Shown here: in pieces, positions 56,537 through 64,000 of the stretch
How positions within the stretch are numbered: position 1 is the first letter of the stretch
How the letters are laid out: each line of letters starts with the position of its first letter
NCBI GenBank assembly: GCA_035267045.1
Contig: DATFMH010000220.1
Coordinates: 18,399 to 82,398, forward strand
From: DATFMH01 sp035267045
Lineage (GTDB): Bacteria; Bacteroidota; Rhodothermia; Balneolales; DATFMH01
Direction of reading: 5' to 3'
DNA: 64,000 nucleotides
The notes under the pieces: model-generated
The model's input: only the letters and a program-made list of their open reading frames with translations
Told to the model about the DNA's origin: nothing
Database searches by the model: none
Made by a program: the position numbers and the translations under genes

Positions 56537-57214
56537 GTGAGTAGTAGTCCTGAAGATTTTAAATTTGCCATAATCTTTGACATGGATGGGGTACTTGTAG
56601 ATAGTAATCCAGCCCATAAAGTTGCATTACGCCAATTCTGTGCCCTTCATGGTTATAAATTGAGTGATGAGTATTTAAGAAATGAGATATATGGCCGTAC
56701 AAATAAAGACTGGATTTCTAATCTTTTCGGAGATCTGAAAGACCATCAGTGGAAAAAATATGAACAGGAAAAAGAGGCTATATTCCGGGATATCTATTCA
56801 GATGATATAAAACCGGTTAATGGTCTTCTTCCATTTCTGGATTTGCTTAAGAAAAATAACATACCACGAGCAATAGCTACTTCCGCTCCCCGCGAAAATG
56901 TGAATTTCGTTTTGGGAAAAATTGCTCTTGAGTCTTATTTCAGTATTATTTTGGATGAATCGGATGTCACAAAAGGGAAACCTGATCCACAGATCTATCT
57001 AAAGACGGTAAAGGAACTCTCCTACCCGGCTGATCGATGCATTGTCATCGAAGATTCTGTTTCAGGTATCGTGGCGGCTAAAGAGGCCGGTTGTAAAGTT
57101 ATAGGTATCACAACTACTCATAAAAGTGATGAATTTAAGTATACCGACCTTGTTATTGACGATTTTCAGCACTTATCAATTTCCCTGCTGAACAACCTGG
57201 TTACCGGAAATTGA
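56537..57214 (+). CDS. HAD-family phosphatase/phosphoglucomutase-like
   Basis: 225-residue haloacid dehalogenase superfamily protein. Motif I FDMDGVLVDSNPAH holds the nucleophile Asp and second Asp; motif II ATSAP; motif III KGKPDP; motif IV IEDSVSGIVAAKEAG. The alpha-helical cap (residues 20-85) is the subfamily I type of beta-phosphoglucomutase and phosphoglycolate phosphatase. The substrate is open. The start is GTG at 56537 (GTG AGT AGT AGT); an ATG upstream is out of frame. Confidence 0.9.
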   Translation: MSSSPEDFKFAIIFDMDGVLVDSNPAHKVALRQFCALHGYKLSDEYLRNEIYGRTNKDWISNLFGDLKDHQWKKYEQEKEAIFRDIYSDDIKPVNGLLPFLDLLKKNNIPRAIATSAPRENVNFVLGKIALESYFSIILDESDVTKGKPDPQIYLKTVKELSYPADRCIVIEDSVSGIVAAKEAGCKVIGITTTHKSDEFKYTDLVIDDFQHLSISLLNNLVTGN

Positions 57215-57411
57215 CACGATATCATATTGTAGGTATTTCAACTACAATATAATCATTGATATATGCACGATAATATGCCTGTTTCCAATACTACATATTT
57301 CCCAAATTTATTGTAAGTAGAAACAAAGACCGTTCTCTACTGAATGAAAAAGCACTCATTTAGTGTTTTATTCATTGAATACTACTTCATAAACTACAGG
57401 AATTGGGAATT

Positions 57412-58194
57412 ATGAATACTTATTTAAAACGAGTCATCAGGAAGAAATCTCCGTGGGAACACATCGTGAAGGATTTAAAACTGGAGGAGTATCTTGGAAA
57501 TGGCAATAAAAACAAATTTGTTCGCAAAATTGGTATTTTCAGTGGGATCGCCGCTGCGGGTACCGCACTTATTGCCTCCTATCCTCTTCTGCTACGTCCC
57601 TGGTATTTACACTGGGGAGCTAATGCCGAAGAAATTAAACGTTATATTGCCGGAGATGAGAAAATAGAAAATCCGGACTATGTCGCTACACGCGCACTCA
57701 CTATTCATGCTAAACCCGAACAAATCTGGCCTTGGATTATTGAAACAGGCTTCGAACAAAACGGATTGAACAGTTATGAATGGTTAGATAAAATGTTCGG
57801 ATTTAAGAGTGAAATGCATATTGAAGCTTCCGGTAAAACATATGGTAAATTAAACGGTGAGAACAAAAAAGCTATTCGTCTTTCCAAAGATTTACCAGTT
57901 CAAAAATTGGAACAATATCAAAATATAGTACTTGGAAGGCAACAAGACGGCTTCGGTTGGACCTGGACTGTAGCTTTATATCCACTGAATAATACTTCTA
58001 CAAGATTGGTAACAAGAACACGTGTACGATTGACAAAAGATATTAAAACGAAAGTCATGAATTTATTCATGGACCCAGCCTCTTTCTTTATGATACGCAA
58101 GTGGTTATACGCTGTAAAAAATCTGTCTGAAGTGAACGCAGAAGAAGAATATGAAGAGACTGAAAAAACACCAATTGTTGATGAAACTGAGTGA
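57412..58194 (+). CDS. Membrane-anchored SRPBCC-domain protein
   Basis: 260 residues from ATG 57412 (a TTG at 57403 would add three). A basic N-terminal region precedes one hydrophobic stretch near residues 48-65 (IFSGIAAAGTALIASYPLLL), then a START/SRPBCC-like domain: ATRALTIHAKPEQIWPWIIE, GFEQNGLNSYEWLDK, a central strand and the last helix with SFFMIRKWLYAVKNL. It ends in an acidic tail. SRPBCC domains bind lipids or other hydrophobic ligands; the ligand is unknown. It is followed by a hairpin terminator. Confidence 0.82.
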   Translation: MNTYLKRVIRKKSPWEHIVKDLKLEEYLGNGNKNKFVRKIGIFSGIAAAGTALIASYPLLLRPWYLHWGANAEEIKRYIAGDEKIENPDYVATRALTIHAKPEQIWPWIIETGFEQNGLNSYEWLDKMFGFKSEMHIEASGKTYGKLNGENKKAIRLSKDLPVQKLEQYQNIVLGRQQDGFGWTWTVALYPLNNTSTRLVTRTRVRLTKDIKTKVMNLFMDPASFFMIRKWLYAVKNLSEVNAEEEYEETEKTPIVDETE

Positions 58195-58229
58195 TTCCTA
58201 TTACTATTTTAGCAGTATATTGTTCCTAT

Positions 58230-58264
58230 AAAAAAGGCCTGTCATTATCGACAAGCCTTTTTTT
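58230..58264 (+). terminator. Intrinsic terminator
   Basis: AAAAAAGGC-C-TGTC pairs with GACA-A-GCCTTTTTT (one C/A mismatch) around ATTATC, then a T-run. It lies 36 bases after the SRPBCC gene stop. Confidence 0.85.
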
Positions 58265-58349
58265 GTAGTATGACTTTTTAACTCTATAAATCTGATTCAT
58301 ATATTATTGATCCGGTAAAAGGTAACAAACAAACAAGTAATATAAGCTA

Positions 58350-59195
58350 ATGAAAAGAATAGGAGCTCATGTCAGTGCAGCTGGCGGAGTACATAACACA
58401 CCTGTAAATGCGAATAATATTGGCGCAAAAGCATTCGGCCTTTTCACAAAAAATCAAAGGCAATGGAATGCAAAACCTTTATCTGAGGAAAACATCAGGG
58501 GATTTAAAGAGAATTGCCAAAAACTTCACTACTCGATGGATTATATTCTTCCACATGCCAGTTATCTGATTAATCTCGGCAACCCACGTCCTGACGGACT
58601 TGAAAAATCAAGGAAAGCACTCTTAGATGAATCCATAAGATGTGAACAATTGGGTATAAAAATGCTGAATGTGCATCCGGGTGCCCATCTTAAGAAAATA
58701 GCCCCCTCCGATTGTCTTTCTTTAATTGCTGATTCCATTAATTGGGTTCATGAAAGATCAAATAATGTCAGTATCATAATAGAGAACACTGCCGGGCAGG
58801 GATCAAGTATGGGATTTAAATTCGATCAACTCGCATCGATTATCGAAGAGGTAAGTGATAAAAAACGGGTTGGTGTATGCATTGATACCTGTCATGCTTT
58901 TGCTGCAGGTTATAACCTAAGCTCCGATAAGGGATACCAGGACACATTTGCAGAATTTGAACAGACGGTCGGTTATAAATATCTGAAGGGATTTCATATT
59001 AATGATTCTAAAAAACCTTTAGGAAGCAGAGTTGACCGGCATGAAAAAATCGGAGATGGACTTATGGGACTAAAAGCATTCGAATATATCATGAATGACC
59101 AGAGATTAGATGAGATACCCATGATATTAGAAACTCCCGACCGTAAAAATTGGGCTCGTGAAATCCATTTACTTTATAAAATGGTTGAAACATGA
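58350..59195 (+). CDS. nfo: Endonuclease IV (AP endonuclease)
   Basis: 281-residue TIM-barrel enzyme cutting DNA 5' of abasic sites in base-excision repair. Trinuclear zinc ligands are visible: His in LPHASY and LNVHPGAH, Glu in IIENTAGQG, Asp/His in CIDTCHAFAAGY, the HINDSK segment, DRHEKIGDG and the terminal Glu in MILETPD. The N-terminal IGAHVSAAGG is the family start. It is followed 186 bases downstream by an overlapping THUMP/HhH pair on the same strand, which may belong to the same transcript. Confidence 0.96.
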   Translation: MKRIGAHVSAAGGVHNTPVNANNIGAKAFGLFTKNQRQWNAKPLSEENIRGFKENCQKLHYSMDYILPHASYLINLGNPRPDGLEKSRKALLDESIRCEQLGIKMLNVHPGAHLKKIAPSDCLSLIADSINWVHERSNNVSIIIENTAGQGSSMGFKFDQLASIIEEVSDKKRVGVCIDTCHAFAAGYNLSSDKGYQDTFAEFEQTVGYKYLKGFHINDSKKPLGSRVDRHEKIGDGLMGLKAFEYIMNDQRLDEIPMILETPDRKNWAREIHLLYKMVET

Positions 59196-59381
59196 ACAAT
59201 GTTCTAAACAATTATTTTTATAGTAACATATGCATGGTAAGTTTCTTGATTATCACATATTTATAAGATAAATAAAAGATATCTCTATATTTATCGATAG
59301 TTTCCTGTTTTGATATCTTCATAAGATTAATAATATTAAAGAAAGAGAATCAATTTAGAATCTATCATCGGGGAGACTTAT

Positions 59382-59966
59382 ATGTGCCCATCAGTTAATA
59401 AAGATATATTCAGAGATGTACCTTTTAGTGCTGCAAAACTAATAGTCACTGCCAGGGGTTTATATTCCGGTAAAAAGGCAAGACGTGCACTCAGAAGAAT
59501 ACTACCCTATGCTCGCATACGTAATGCAGGATACCGATCTGTTTATGTCATTGAAACACATGGTAACGTTTTAAACATTGCAGATAGAATATGTCACGAG
59601 TGTTTAATGGATATTGGTCATACAACCGCCGTCGTAGAAGAATCAAAGACATCTATAAAAGACATCAAAGAAGCAGCATTATCAGTTGCTAATCAAGTAG
59701 TTGGTGAAAACGAATCGTTTAGTTTCCGTATTAAGAAAAGAGGTTCACAATTGCTTGAAAAGGACTCACGTGATATTGAAGAAGAAATTGGCGGCGATAT
59801 TTGGGAAAGCTTAAACCAAAAATACGGGAAAAAGCCTAAAGTCGACTTAGAACATCCAGATGTGAAAATCGTTGCTGAAGTATTAGGTAATATCACTGCT
59901 ATTGGTATTCAACTGAAATATTGGAAAGAATTTTCTGTAGAACAGACCCCAATACATGGCTCCTGA
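59382..59966 (+). CDS. THUMP-domain protein
   Basis: 194 residues. The C-terminal two thirds fit a THUMP domain: ESFSFRIKKRGSQLLEKDSRDIEEEIGG (in parts), then VDLEHPDVKIVAEVLGNITAIGIQL, the typical VDLxxPDxxIxVE strand. The N-terminal third is basic (GLYSGKKARRALRRILPYARIR). THUMP domains bind tRNA in ThiI, Tan1, Trm11-type proteins; here no methyltransferase or sulfurtransferase domain is attached, as in Tan1, the tRNA-acetylation cofactor. GGGGAG precedes ATG 59382 at good spacing. Its stop lies inside the next gene (11-base overlap). A bacterial stand-alone THUMP of this form is unusual. Confidence 0.78.
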   Translation: MCPSVNKDIFRDVPFSAAKLIVTARGLYSGKKARRALRRILPYARIRNAGYRSVYVIETHGNVLNIADRICHECLMDIGHTTAVVEESKTSIKDIKEAALSVANQVVGENESFSFRIKKRGSQLLEKDSRDIEEEIGGDIWESLNQKYGKKPKVDLEHPDVKIVAEVLGNITAIGIQLKYWKEFSVEQTPIHGS

Positions 59967-60546
59967 GCTGGAGCAGTTGAAGAATACCATTCTCTACTCA
60001 GAAGAGCTAGGTATTGATCTGTCTGAGCATCAATATCAAGAGCTCTTTAAATGGTTTCTTGCGAGTACGCTATTTGGCAACAGAATATCTGAAGATATAG
60101 CGAAAAGGACCTATCAATCCCTTGAACATTATAATCTACTGACACCCAAGAGGATAGTGAAAGCCGGATGGGATTACCTTGTGAACCCGGTTATGCGGGA
60201 AGGTGGTTACGTACGTTATGACGGTAAAACATCTACACAACTGCTAAAAAACAGTAAATATATCATTGATGAATACCAGGGCAGTTTAAATAATCTACAT
60301 AAGAAAGCAGCTGATAATAAAGATCTTGAAAAGCTTATCGATGATTTTTATGGAGTTGGTCCAGTTACGACGAATATTTTCCTTAGAGAACTTCGTCCAT
60401 ATTGGTTGAAATGTGATCCTGATCCCCTCCCTGTCGTTCAGAAATTGGCCCAAAAGTATAAAATTGATTTGTCTGTTTACAACCGAAAAAGTTTAATATT
60501 TATACGAATTGAAGCCGGTTTAATACGAATGAGACATGAACTCTGA
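59956..60546 (+). CDS. HhH-GPD / endonuclease III-like protein
   Basis: 196-residue all-helical protein. A helix-hairpin-helix stretch FYGVGPVTTNIFLREL (near residues 131-146) resembles the LPGVGxxTA motif of HhH-GPD DNA glycosylases; the lysine of the lyase-type enzymes is missing (Val at that position), and an acidic CDPDP follows in place of the usual catalytic Asp region. It has no FeS-cluster cysteine loop. I take it as an endonuclease III-related family of unknown activity. It overlaps the THUMP gene by 11 bases, indicating coupling, and lies downstream of nfo. Confidence 0.7.
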   Translation: MAPELEQLKNTILYSEELGIDLSEHQYQELFKWFLASTLFGNRISEDIAKRTYQSLEHYNLLTPKRIVKAGWDYLVNPVMREGGYVRYDGKTSTQLLKNSKYIIDEYQGSLNNLHKKAADNKDLEKLIDDFYGVGPVTTNIFLRELRPYWLKCDPDPLPVVQKLAQKYKIDLSVYNRKSLIFIRIEAGLIRMRHEL

Positions 60547-60843
60547 GCAATTAGGATGGAGCAAAGAATAATTATATATGATGAAAATTGCCCGCCATTT
60601 ATTTAGTAATTGAGATCGATATTTATTTTGATATTCTTTTTATTTTAATCAAAACATTTTGACAAAGAATGTAAATATCCAATAATTCAGCATTAAAAAA
60701 TTCTTAACCCCTTCTCTTCAATTTACATTTTTTTAAAGCATCACAATGATAAATCAGGTAGAATAAACATGCGGGGGAAAATCTCTTCCTTAACGACTTT
60801 TGGTTACTCTAATTTCATAATTATTATCAAACCTGGATCTTAT

Positions 60844-63090
60844 ATGAATAATATAAAGCGCGTGTCACTCCTTTTGGGTTTATCCATAATATGTCTTGCT
60901 TTTACTTATAAACCGACTCAAGACCATCCCATATGGGGATTTTCAAAAGATCATATTTCCAGTGAATACTTATTAGAGCATCGTTTTGACTCTTATCTGA
61001 ATCGAAAGGATATGATGAAATGGTTACAATTTATGGCATCTCAGCCAAACGGTGACGGTTCCCCTCATGACAGTATTAATGCCGTTTATGTCGCTCAAAA
61101 AATGAATAAATGGGGTTGGGATGCAAAGATCGTTAAATATTATGTTCTTTTTCCGACTCCCAGAGAACAAGAACTTGAACTTATTGCTCCAACACATTAC
61201 AAAGCTAAGCTTCGGGAACCATCCTTTAAACAGGTCCCGGTGACTTATCACAGGAATCATGAATTGCCCCCGTATAACGCATTTTCTGCTGATGGTGATG
61301 TTACAGGTAAGCTGGTGTATGTGAATCAGGGAATTCCAGGAGATTATGATTATCTGGACAAATTAGGAATAAGTGTAAAAGGTAAAATAGTGATTGTCAG
61401 GTATGGTGGCTCTTTTCGTGGTGTAAAAGCCAAACTGGCTTACGAACATGGTGCCATAGGATGTATTATATATTCGGATCCTAAAGATGACGGTTATGCA
61501 CGTGGTGATGTTTATCCAGACGGCCCCTGGCGTCCAAAATACGGAGTACAGCGTGGCTCCCTCCTCGATATCACAAAATATGCCGGCGATCCATTAACAC
61601 CTGGTTATGCTGCTACAAAAAATGCCAAACGCATTCCTATAAAGGATGCACCGACTATCATGAAAATTCCGGTTCAACCCATATCTTATGCAGATGCTCT
61701 TCCATTGCTTAAAGCGCTAGGCGGCCCCGTTGCCCCCGCATCCTGGAGAGGAGCCCTCCCGATTACCTATCATATCGGTCCCGGTGCGGCCAAAGTGCAT
61801 CTCAAACTTACATTCAACTGGAAACTGGTTACCGATTTCGATACTATTGCCATGATAAAAGGCTCTGAGTATCCAGATCAATGGGTTATTCGTGGAAATC
61901 ATCGCGACGGATGGGTATTTGGCGCAGAGGATCCCCTTAGCAGCTTGATGGCGGAATTGGGCGAGGCAAAGGCCATGGGACAGCTTTTAAAAACCGGCTG
62001 GCGTCCTAAAAGAACCATCATATATTGCAGCTGGGATGGTGAAGAACCAGGACTTTTCGGATCCACCGAATGGGTAGAACAGCATGCTGAAGAGTTACAG
62101 AAAAAAGGTGTTGTGTATATCAATACAGATGACAGTGGCCGCGGTTTTCTTTCTATGGGAGGATCTCCAGTAATCCAAAAAATGCTTAATGAAGTGGCTT
62201 CTGATATAAAAGATCCGGAAACAAATGTGAGTATTCTTCGCCGTGACCGTTTACGAATGATGGTGAGCGGAAACAGGCATGCACAAAATGCGACAGAATT
62301 ACCGGTTCATCCCCTGGGATCGGGCTCCGACTTCACTCCTTTTCTACAGCATATCGGCATATCATCAATGGATCTCGGTTTTTATGGTGAAAATTATGGC
62401 GGATACTACCATTCCCTTTACGATACTTATGATCATTATATGCGCTTTGGAGATCCCGGTTTCCATTATGGGGTGACACTTGCTGAATCCGTTGGTCATT
62501 CCATTCTCCGTTTTGCCGATGCCGATATTATCCCTTTCGGATTCAGAGATTTTTCAAATGATCTGGGTAAATATGTTGATCAATTAAAGAAACAGAATGA
62601 TGTTATGAGAAAGGATATAAAAAATCATAATAAACTGGTTTCTTTGCATGCATATAAAACAATCGCCAATCCATCCAGGCCTTTTGTATCTCCTCAAAAG
62701 GAAGATATTATACCAAAATTAAATTTTTCGCCTTTGTATGAGGCTGTAAAAAACGTCAAACATTATTCCGCGTTATACGATTCATTACTGGCTAACAAAC
62801 TCAATAATGGCACATTAAGCACAAAAAAGGCCGCAGACATTAATAAACAACTGATCGAAACAGATCGGGCTTTAACGTATTCGAAGGGATTACCCGGAAC
62901 ACCCTGGTTTAAACATGAAATATATGCCACGGGGCCTACAACAGGATATAGTGTTAAAACACTGCCGGCTATTCATATCGCCATGGATGCAAAAAAATGG
63001 ACGGTTGCACAACAACAAATACCTGTTGTTGCCGGAGTATTAAACCATTTTGCTGATGAACTACAAAATGCCGTAAATGAGTTGAAATAA
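60844..63090 (+). CDS. M28 family zinc peptidase (glutamate carboxypeptidase-like)
   Basis: 748 residues from ATG 60844, which starts a signal peptide (MNNIKRVSLLLGLSIICLAF); ATG 60769 would add 25 residues ahead of it. A PA domain (about residues 120-270) has GKIVIVRYGGSFRGVKAKLA. The M28 zinc site is complete: His353 in GNHRDGWVFGAEDPLS with the bridging Asp, catalytic Glu/Glu in WDGEEPGLFGSTEW, Asp in YINTDDSG and His in YYHSLYDTYDH. A transferrin-receptor-like dimer domain ends the protein. The layout is that of glutamate carboxypeptidase II; likely a periplasmic or surface peptidase. Transcribed alone after 300 AT-rich bases. Confidence 0.9.
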   Translation: MNNIKRVSLLLGLSIICLAFTYKPTQDHPIWGFSKDHISSEYLLEHRFDSYLNRKDMMKWLQFMASQPNGDGSPHDSINAVYVAQKMNKWGWDAKIVKYYVLFPTPREQELELIAPTHYKAKLREPSFKQVPVTYHRNHELPPYNAFSADGDVTGKLVYVNQGIPGDYDYLDKLGISVKGKIVIVRYGGSFRGVKAKLAYEHGAIGCIIYSDPKDDGYARGDVYPDGPWRPKYGVQRGSLLDITKYAGDPLTPGYAATKNAKRIPIKDAPTIMKIPVQPISYADALPLLKALGGPVAPASWRGALPITYHIGPGAAKVHLKLTFNWKLVTDFDTIAMIKGSEYPDQWVIRGNHRDGWVFGAEDPLSSLMAELGEAKAMGQLLKTGWRPKRTIIYCSWDGEEPGLFGSTEWVEQHAEELQKKGVVYINTDDSGRGFLSMGGSPVIQKMLNEVASDIKDPETNVSILRRDRLRMMVSGNRHAQNATELPVHPLGSGSDFTPFLQHIGISSMDLGFYGENYGGYYHSLYDTYDHYMRFGDPGFHYGVTLAESVGHSILRFADADIIPFGFRDFSNDLGKYVDQLKKQNDVMRKDIKNHNKLVSLHAYKTIANPSRPFVSPQKEDIIPKLNFSPLYEAVKNVKHYSALYDSLLANKLNNGTLSTKKAADINKQLIETDRALTYSKGLPGTPWFKHEIYATGPTTGYSVKTLPAIHIAMDAKKWTVAQQQIPVVAGVLNHFADELQNAVNELK

Positions 63091-63493
63091 CCATGATATA
63101 ATATAACGTGAGGTTTGGATAAGAATCACAGAGTTGTAAAAATTACATTGAGAATACGACCTGTGAAAATATAACATATCTTGACGACGGACCATCGACG
63201 ACACAGAGCTGTTTAGATGCATAAAGCATGATTCCGATACCGAACTCACGTTGATTATACGGTTTTTCAGAATAAATAATGTTTACTTAATATCAGAGCA
63301 TTTCTCTGTGGTCGGTTGTCGGTGGTCATAGAATAATCTTATTTAACAGCTACCTTTATTAAGTAGATAGATTATAAGCTTAAACGAACCCCATATTAAT
63401 ATATCTATATTACCATATTGTAATATTAATGTTAATAGCTTATCTTTTAAACTAGGTTGTAATCCATGTATAGAGTATAACCTTGTTTAATTT
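63091..63493. other. Gene-free spacer with second copy of the CGTGAGG element
   Basis: 403 bases after the M28 peptidase. CGTGAGGTTTGGATAA at 63107-63122 is identical to the motif at 52646 and is closed by CTCACGTT at 63245-63252. Also seen are a pair of GACCACC-type low-complexity arms: 63183-63208 ending CACAGAG and 63304-63327 starting CTCTGTG, which are partly complementary. They resemble the ACCAACC run at 6225. No open frame is believable. Confidence 0.5.
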
Positions 63494-63682
63494 ATGGAAA
63501 CTAATATGTATACGATAAAGAAATACTATAGAAAGGTATTCTCCAATTTTGGCTGTAAGCCATTTACCATGTCAATCATCATAGGCGGCGGTATTGGAAT
63601 GGCTACTAATCATTTGGGTCTTGGACTAGGCTTGGGAATTATCATCGGTTTTATACTTGGTAAAAACGGCGTTTGCATTTGA
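63494..63682 (+). CDS. Small glycine-zipper membrane protein
   Basis: 62 residues. A basic N-terminal part (YTIKKYYRKVF) leads to a hydrophobic C-terminal part with repeated Gly-x-Gly-x-x-x-Gly spacing (IIIGGGIGM, LGLGLGLGIIIGFILGKNG), a glycine zipper likely to span the membrane. Two Met starts are possible (63494, 63506). I do not know the family; the composition suggests a real small membrane protein but homology would be needed to be sure. Confidence 0.5.
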   Translation: METNMYTIKKYYRKVFSNFGCKPFTMSIIIGGGIGMATNHLGLGLGLGIIIGFILGKNGVCI

Positions 63683-64000
63683 AAAAATGATCATGCACAA
63701 TTAACGTGAACCATTTTTAGAAGTATAGTTAATGCCTTTCCGGATGCTTCATTGTGACCAGGCTTGAGGGACTGGAGAAGTCTAAAATATTCTTATGGGT
63801 AAAAATTTACTCCCCAAATGTGTCATTCCACATTAAATGATGATACATAACAATAGATCATTGCCTATTCCCTTTTATGAAACACTAAAATGAAATGTTA
63901 AGGGTTTTACCCGTATAGTATACAGTCTTAGTAATCTCATCCGGTAATAACTCGATATTCAAAACACGTTTAGTGGTGTTATGGTTGGTATATCCTTTCG
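63683..64000. other. Gene-free right end
   Basis: 318 bases with no supportable gene. CCTTTCCGGATGC near 63737 repeats a motif seen near 52728, and AACGTGAACC near 63703 resembles the element ends in the two spacers. A gene may start beyond the window. Confidence 0.4.

Noticed and set aside
1..64000. CRISPR array, rRNA, tRNA genes
   Set aside because: I looked for regular direct repeats with spacers, and for T-loop-like GGTTCRA patterns with clover-leaf pairing, and found none that hold up.

Overview
The window is AT-rich chromosomal DNA of a Gram-negative bacterium. It holds about 53 protein-coding genes on both strands, with no rRNA, no recognisable tRNA, no CRISPR array and no intact transposase. 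Outer-membrane biogenesis genes (bamD, a SurA-like chaperone, several lipoproteins, a beta-barrel C-terminus, TolC) show a double membrane. A DUF2480 protein beside the SUF genes, PD40-repeat and DUF4168 proteins, a type 2 isopentenyl-diphosphate isomerase and weak Shine-Dalgarno sequences point to the Bacteroidota/FCB group, perhaps a Balneolota- or Rhodothermota-like lineage. That placement is inference.

Layout. 1-6.2 kb: end of a beta-barrel protein, acetate kinase, a lipoprotein with a dead caspase-like domain, an EamA transporter, a DUF4168 protein and phosphate acetyltransferase, so the acetyl-CoA/acetate branch is split over 5 kb. 6.2-6.7 kb: dispersed palindromic repeats. 6.7-9.1 kb: an aldo/keto reductase and an exported GH13 amylase. 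9.5-20.3 kb: a long co-directional run, sufB-sufC-sufD-sufS-nfu-sufA-DUF2480-SDR-fni-polyprenyl synthase-bamD-nadD, covering Fe-S assembly, isoprenoid precursors, outer-membrane assembly and NAD synthesis. 20.3-23.4 kb: tadA, apt and an uncharacterised exported pair.

23.5-34.3 kb is mostly minus strand: a VWA protein, a membrane protein with a catalytically impaired M23 domain, a MoxR ATPase, three parvulin/SurA-type exported proteins in one operon, then a nucleoside transporter with thymidine kinase. 34.5-41.6 kb: an AhpD-like protein, a UvrD-family helicase, der, an isolated NuoI-like ferredoxin, two uncharacterised proteins and a peroxiredoxin. 42.1-48.4 kb: a DUF308 membrane protein and a complete CzcCBA-type heavy-metal RND efflux operon. 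48.6-52.5 kb: a DUF3303 protein, a MarR regulator divergent from a CLC chloride channel/transporter with palindromic operators between them, and a group II PLP decarboxylase. 52.5-64 kb: a repeat-bearing spacer, a methyltransferase, a PD40 protein, a YeeE/YedE pair, a HAD phosphatase, an SRPBCC protein, then nfo (endonuclease IV) followed by an overlapping THUMP-domain / HhH-GPD-like pair, an M28 peptidase and a second copy of the spacer repeat.

The most interesting material is: (i) the nfo-THUMP-HhH cluster, a candidate undescribed nucleic-acid maintenance or modification unit; (ii) two exported pseudoenzymes, one caspase-like and one LytM-like, that keep the fold but lack catalytic residues; (iii) the MarR-box array between marR and the CLC gene; (iv) a pair of intergenic elements with matching CGTGAGG/CTCACG ends.
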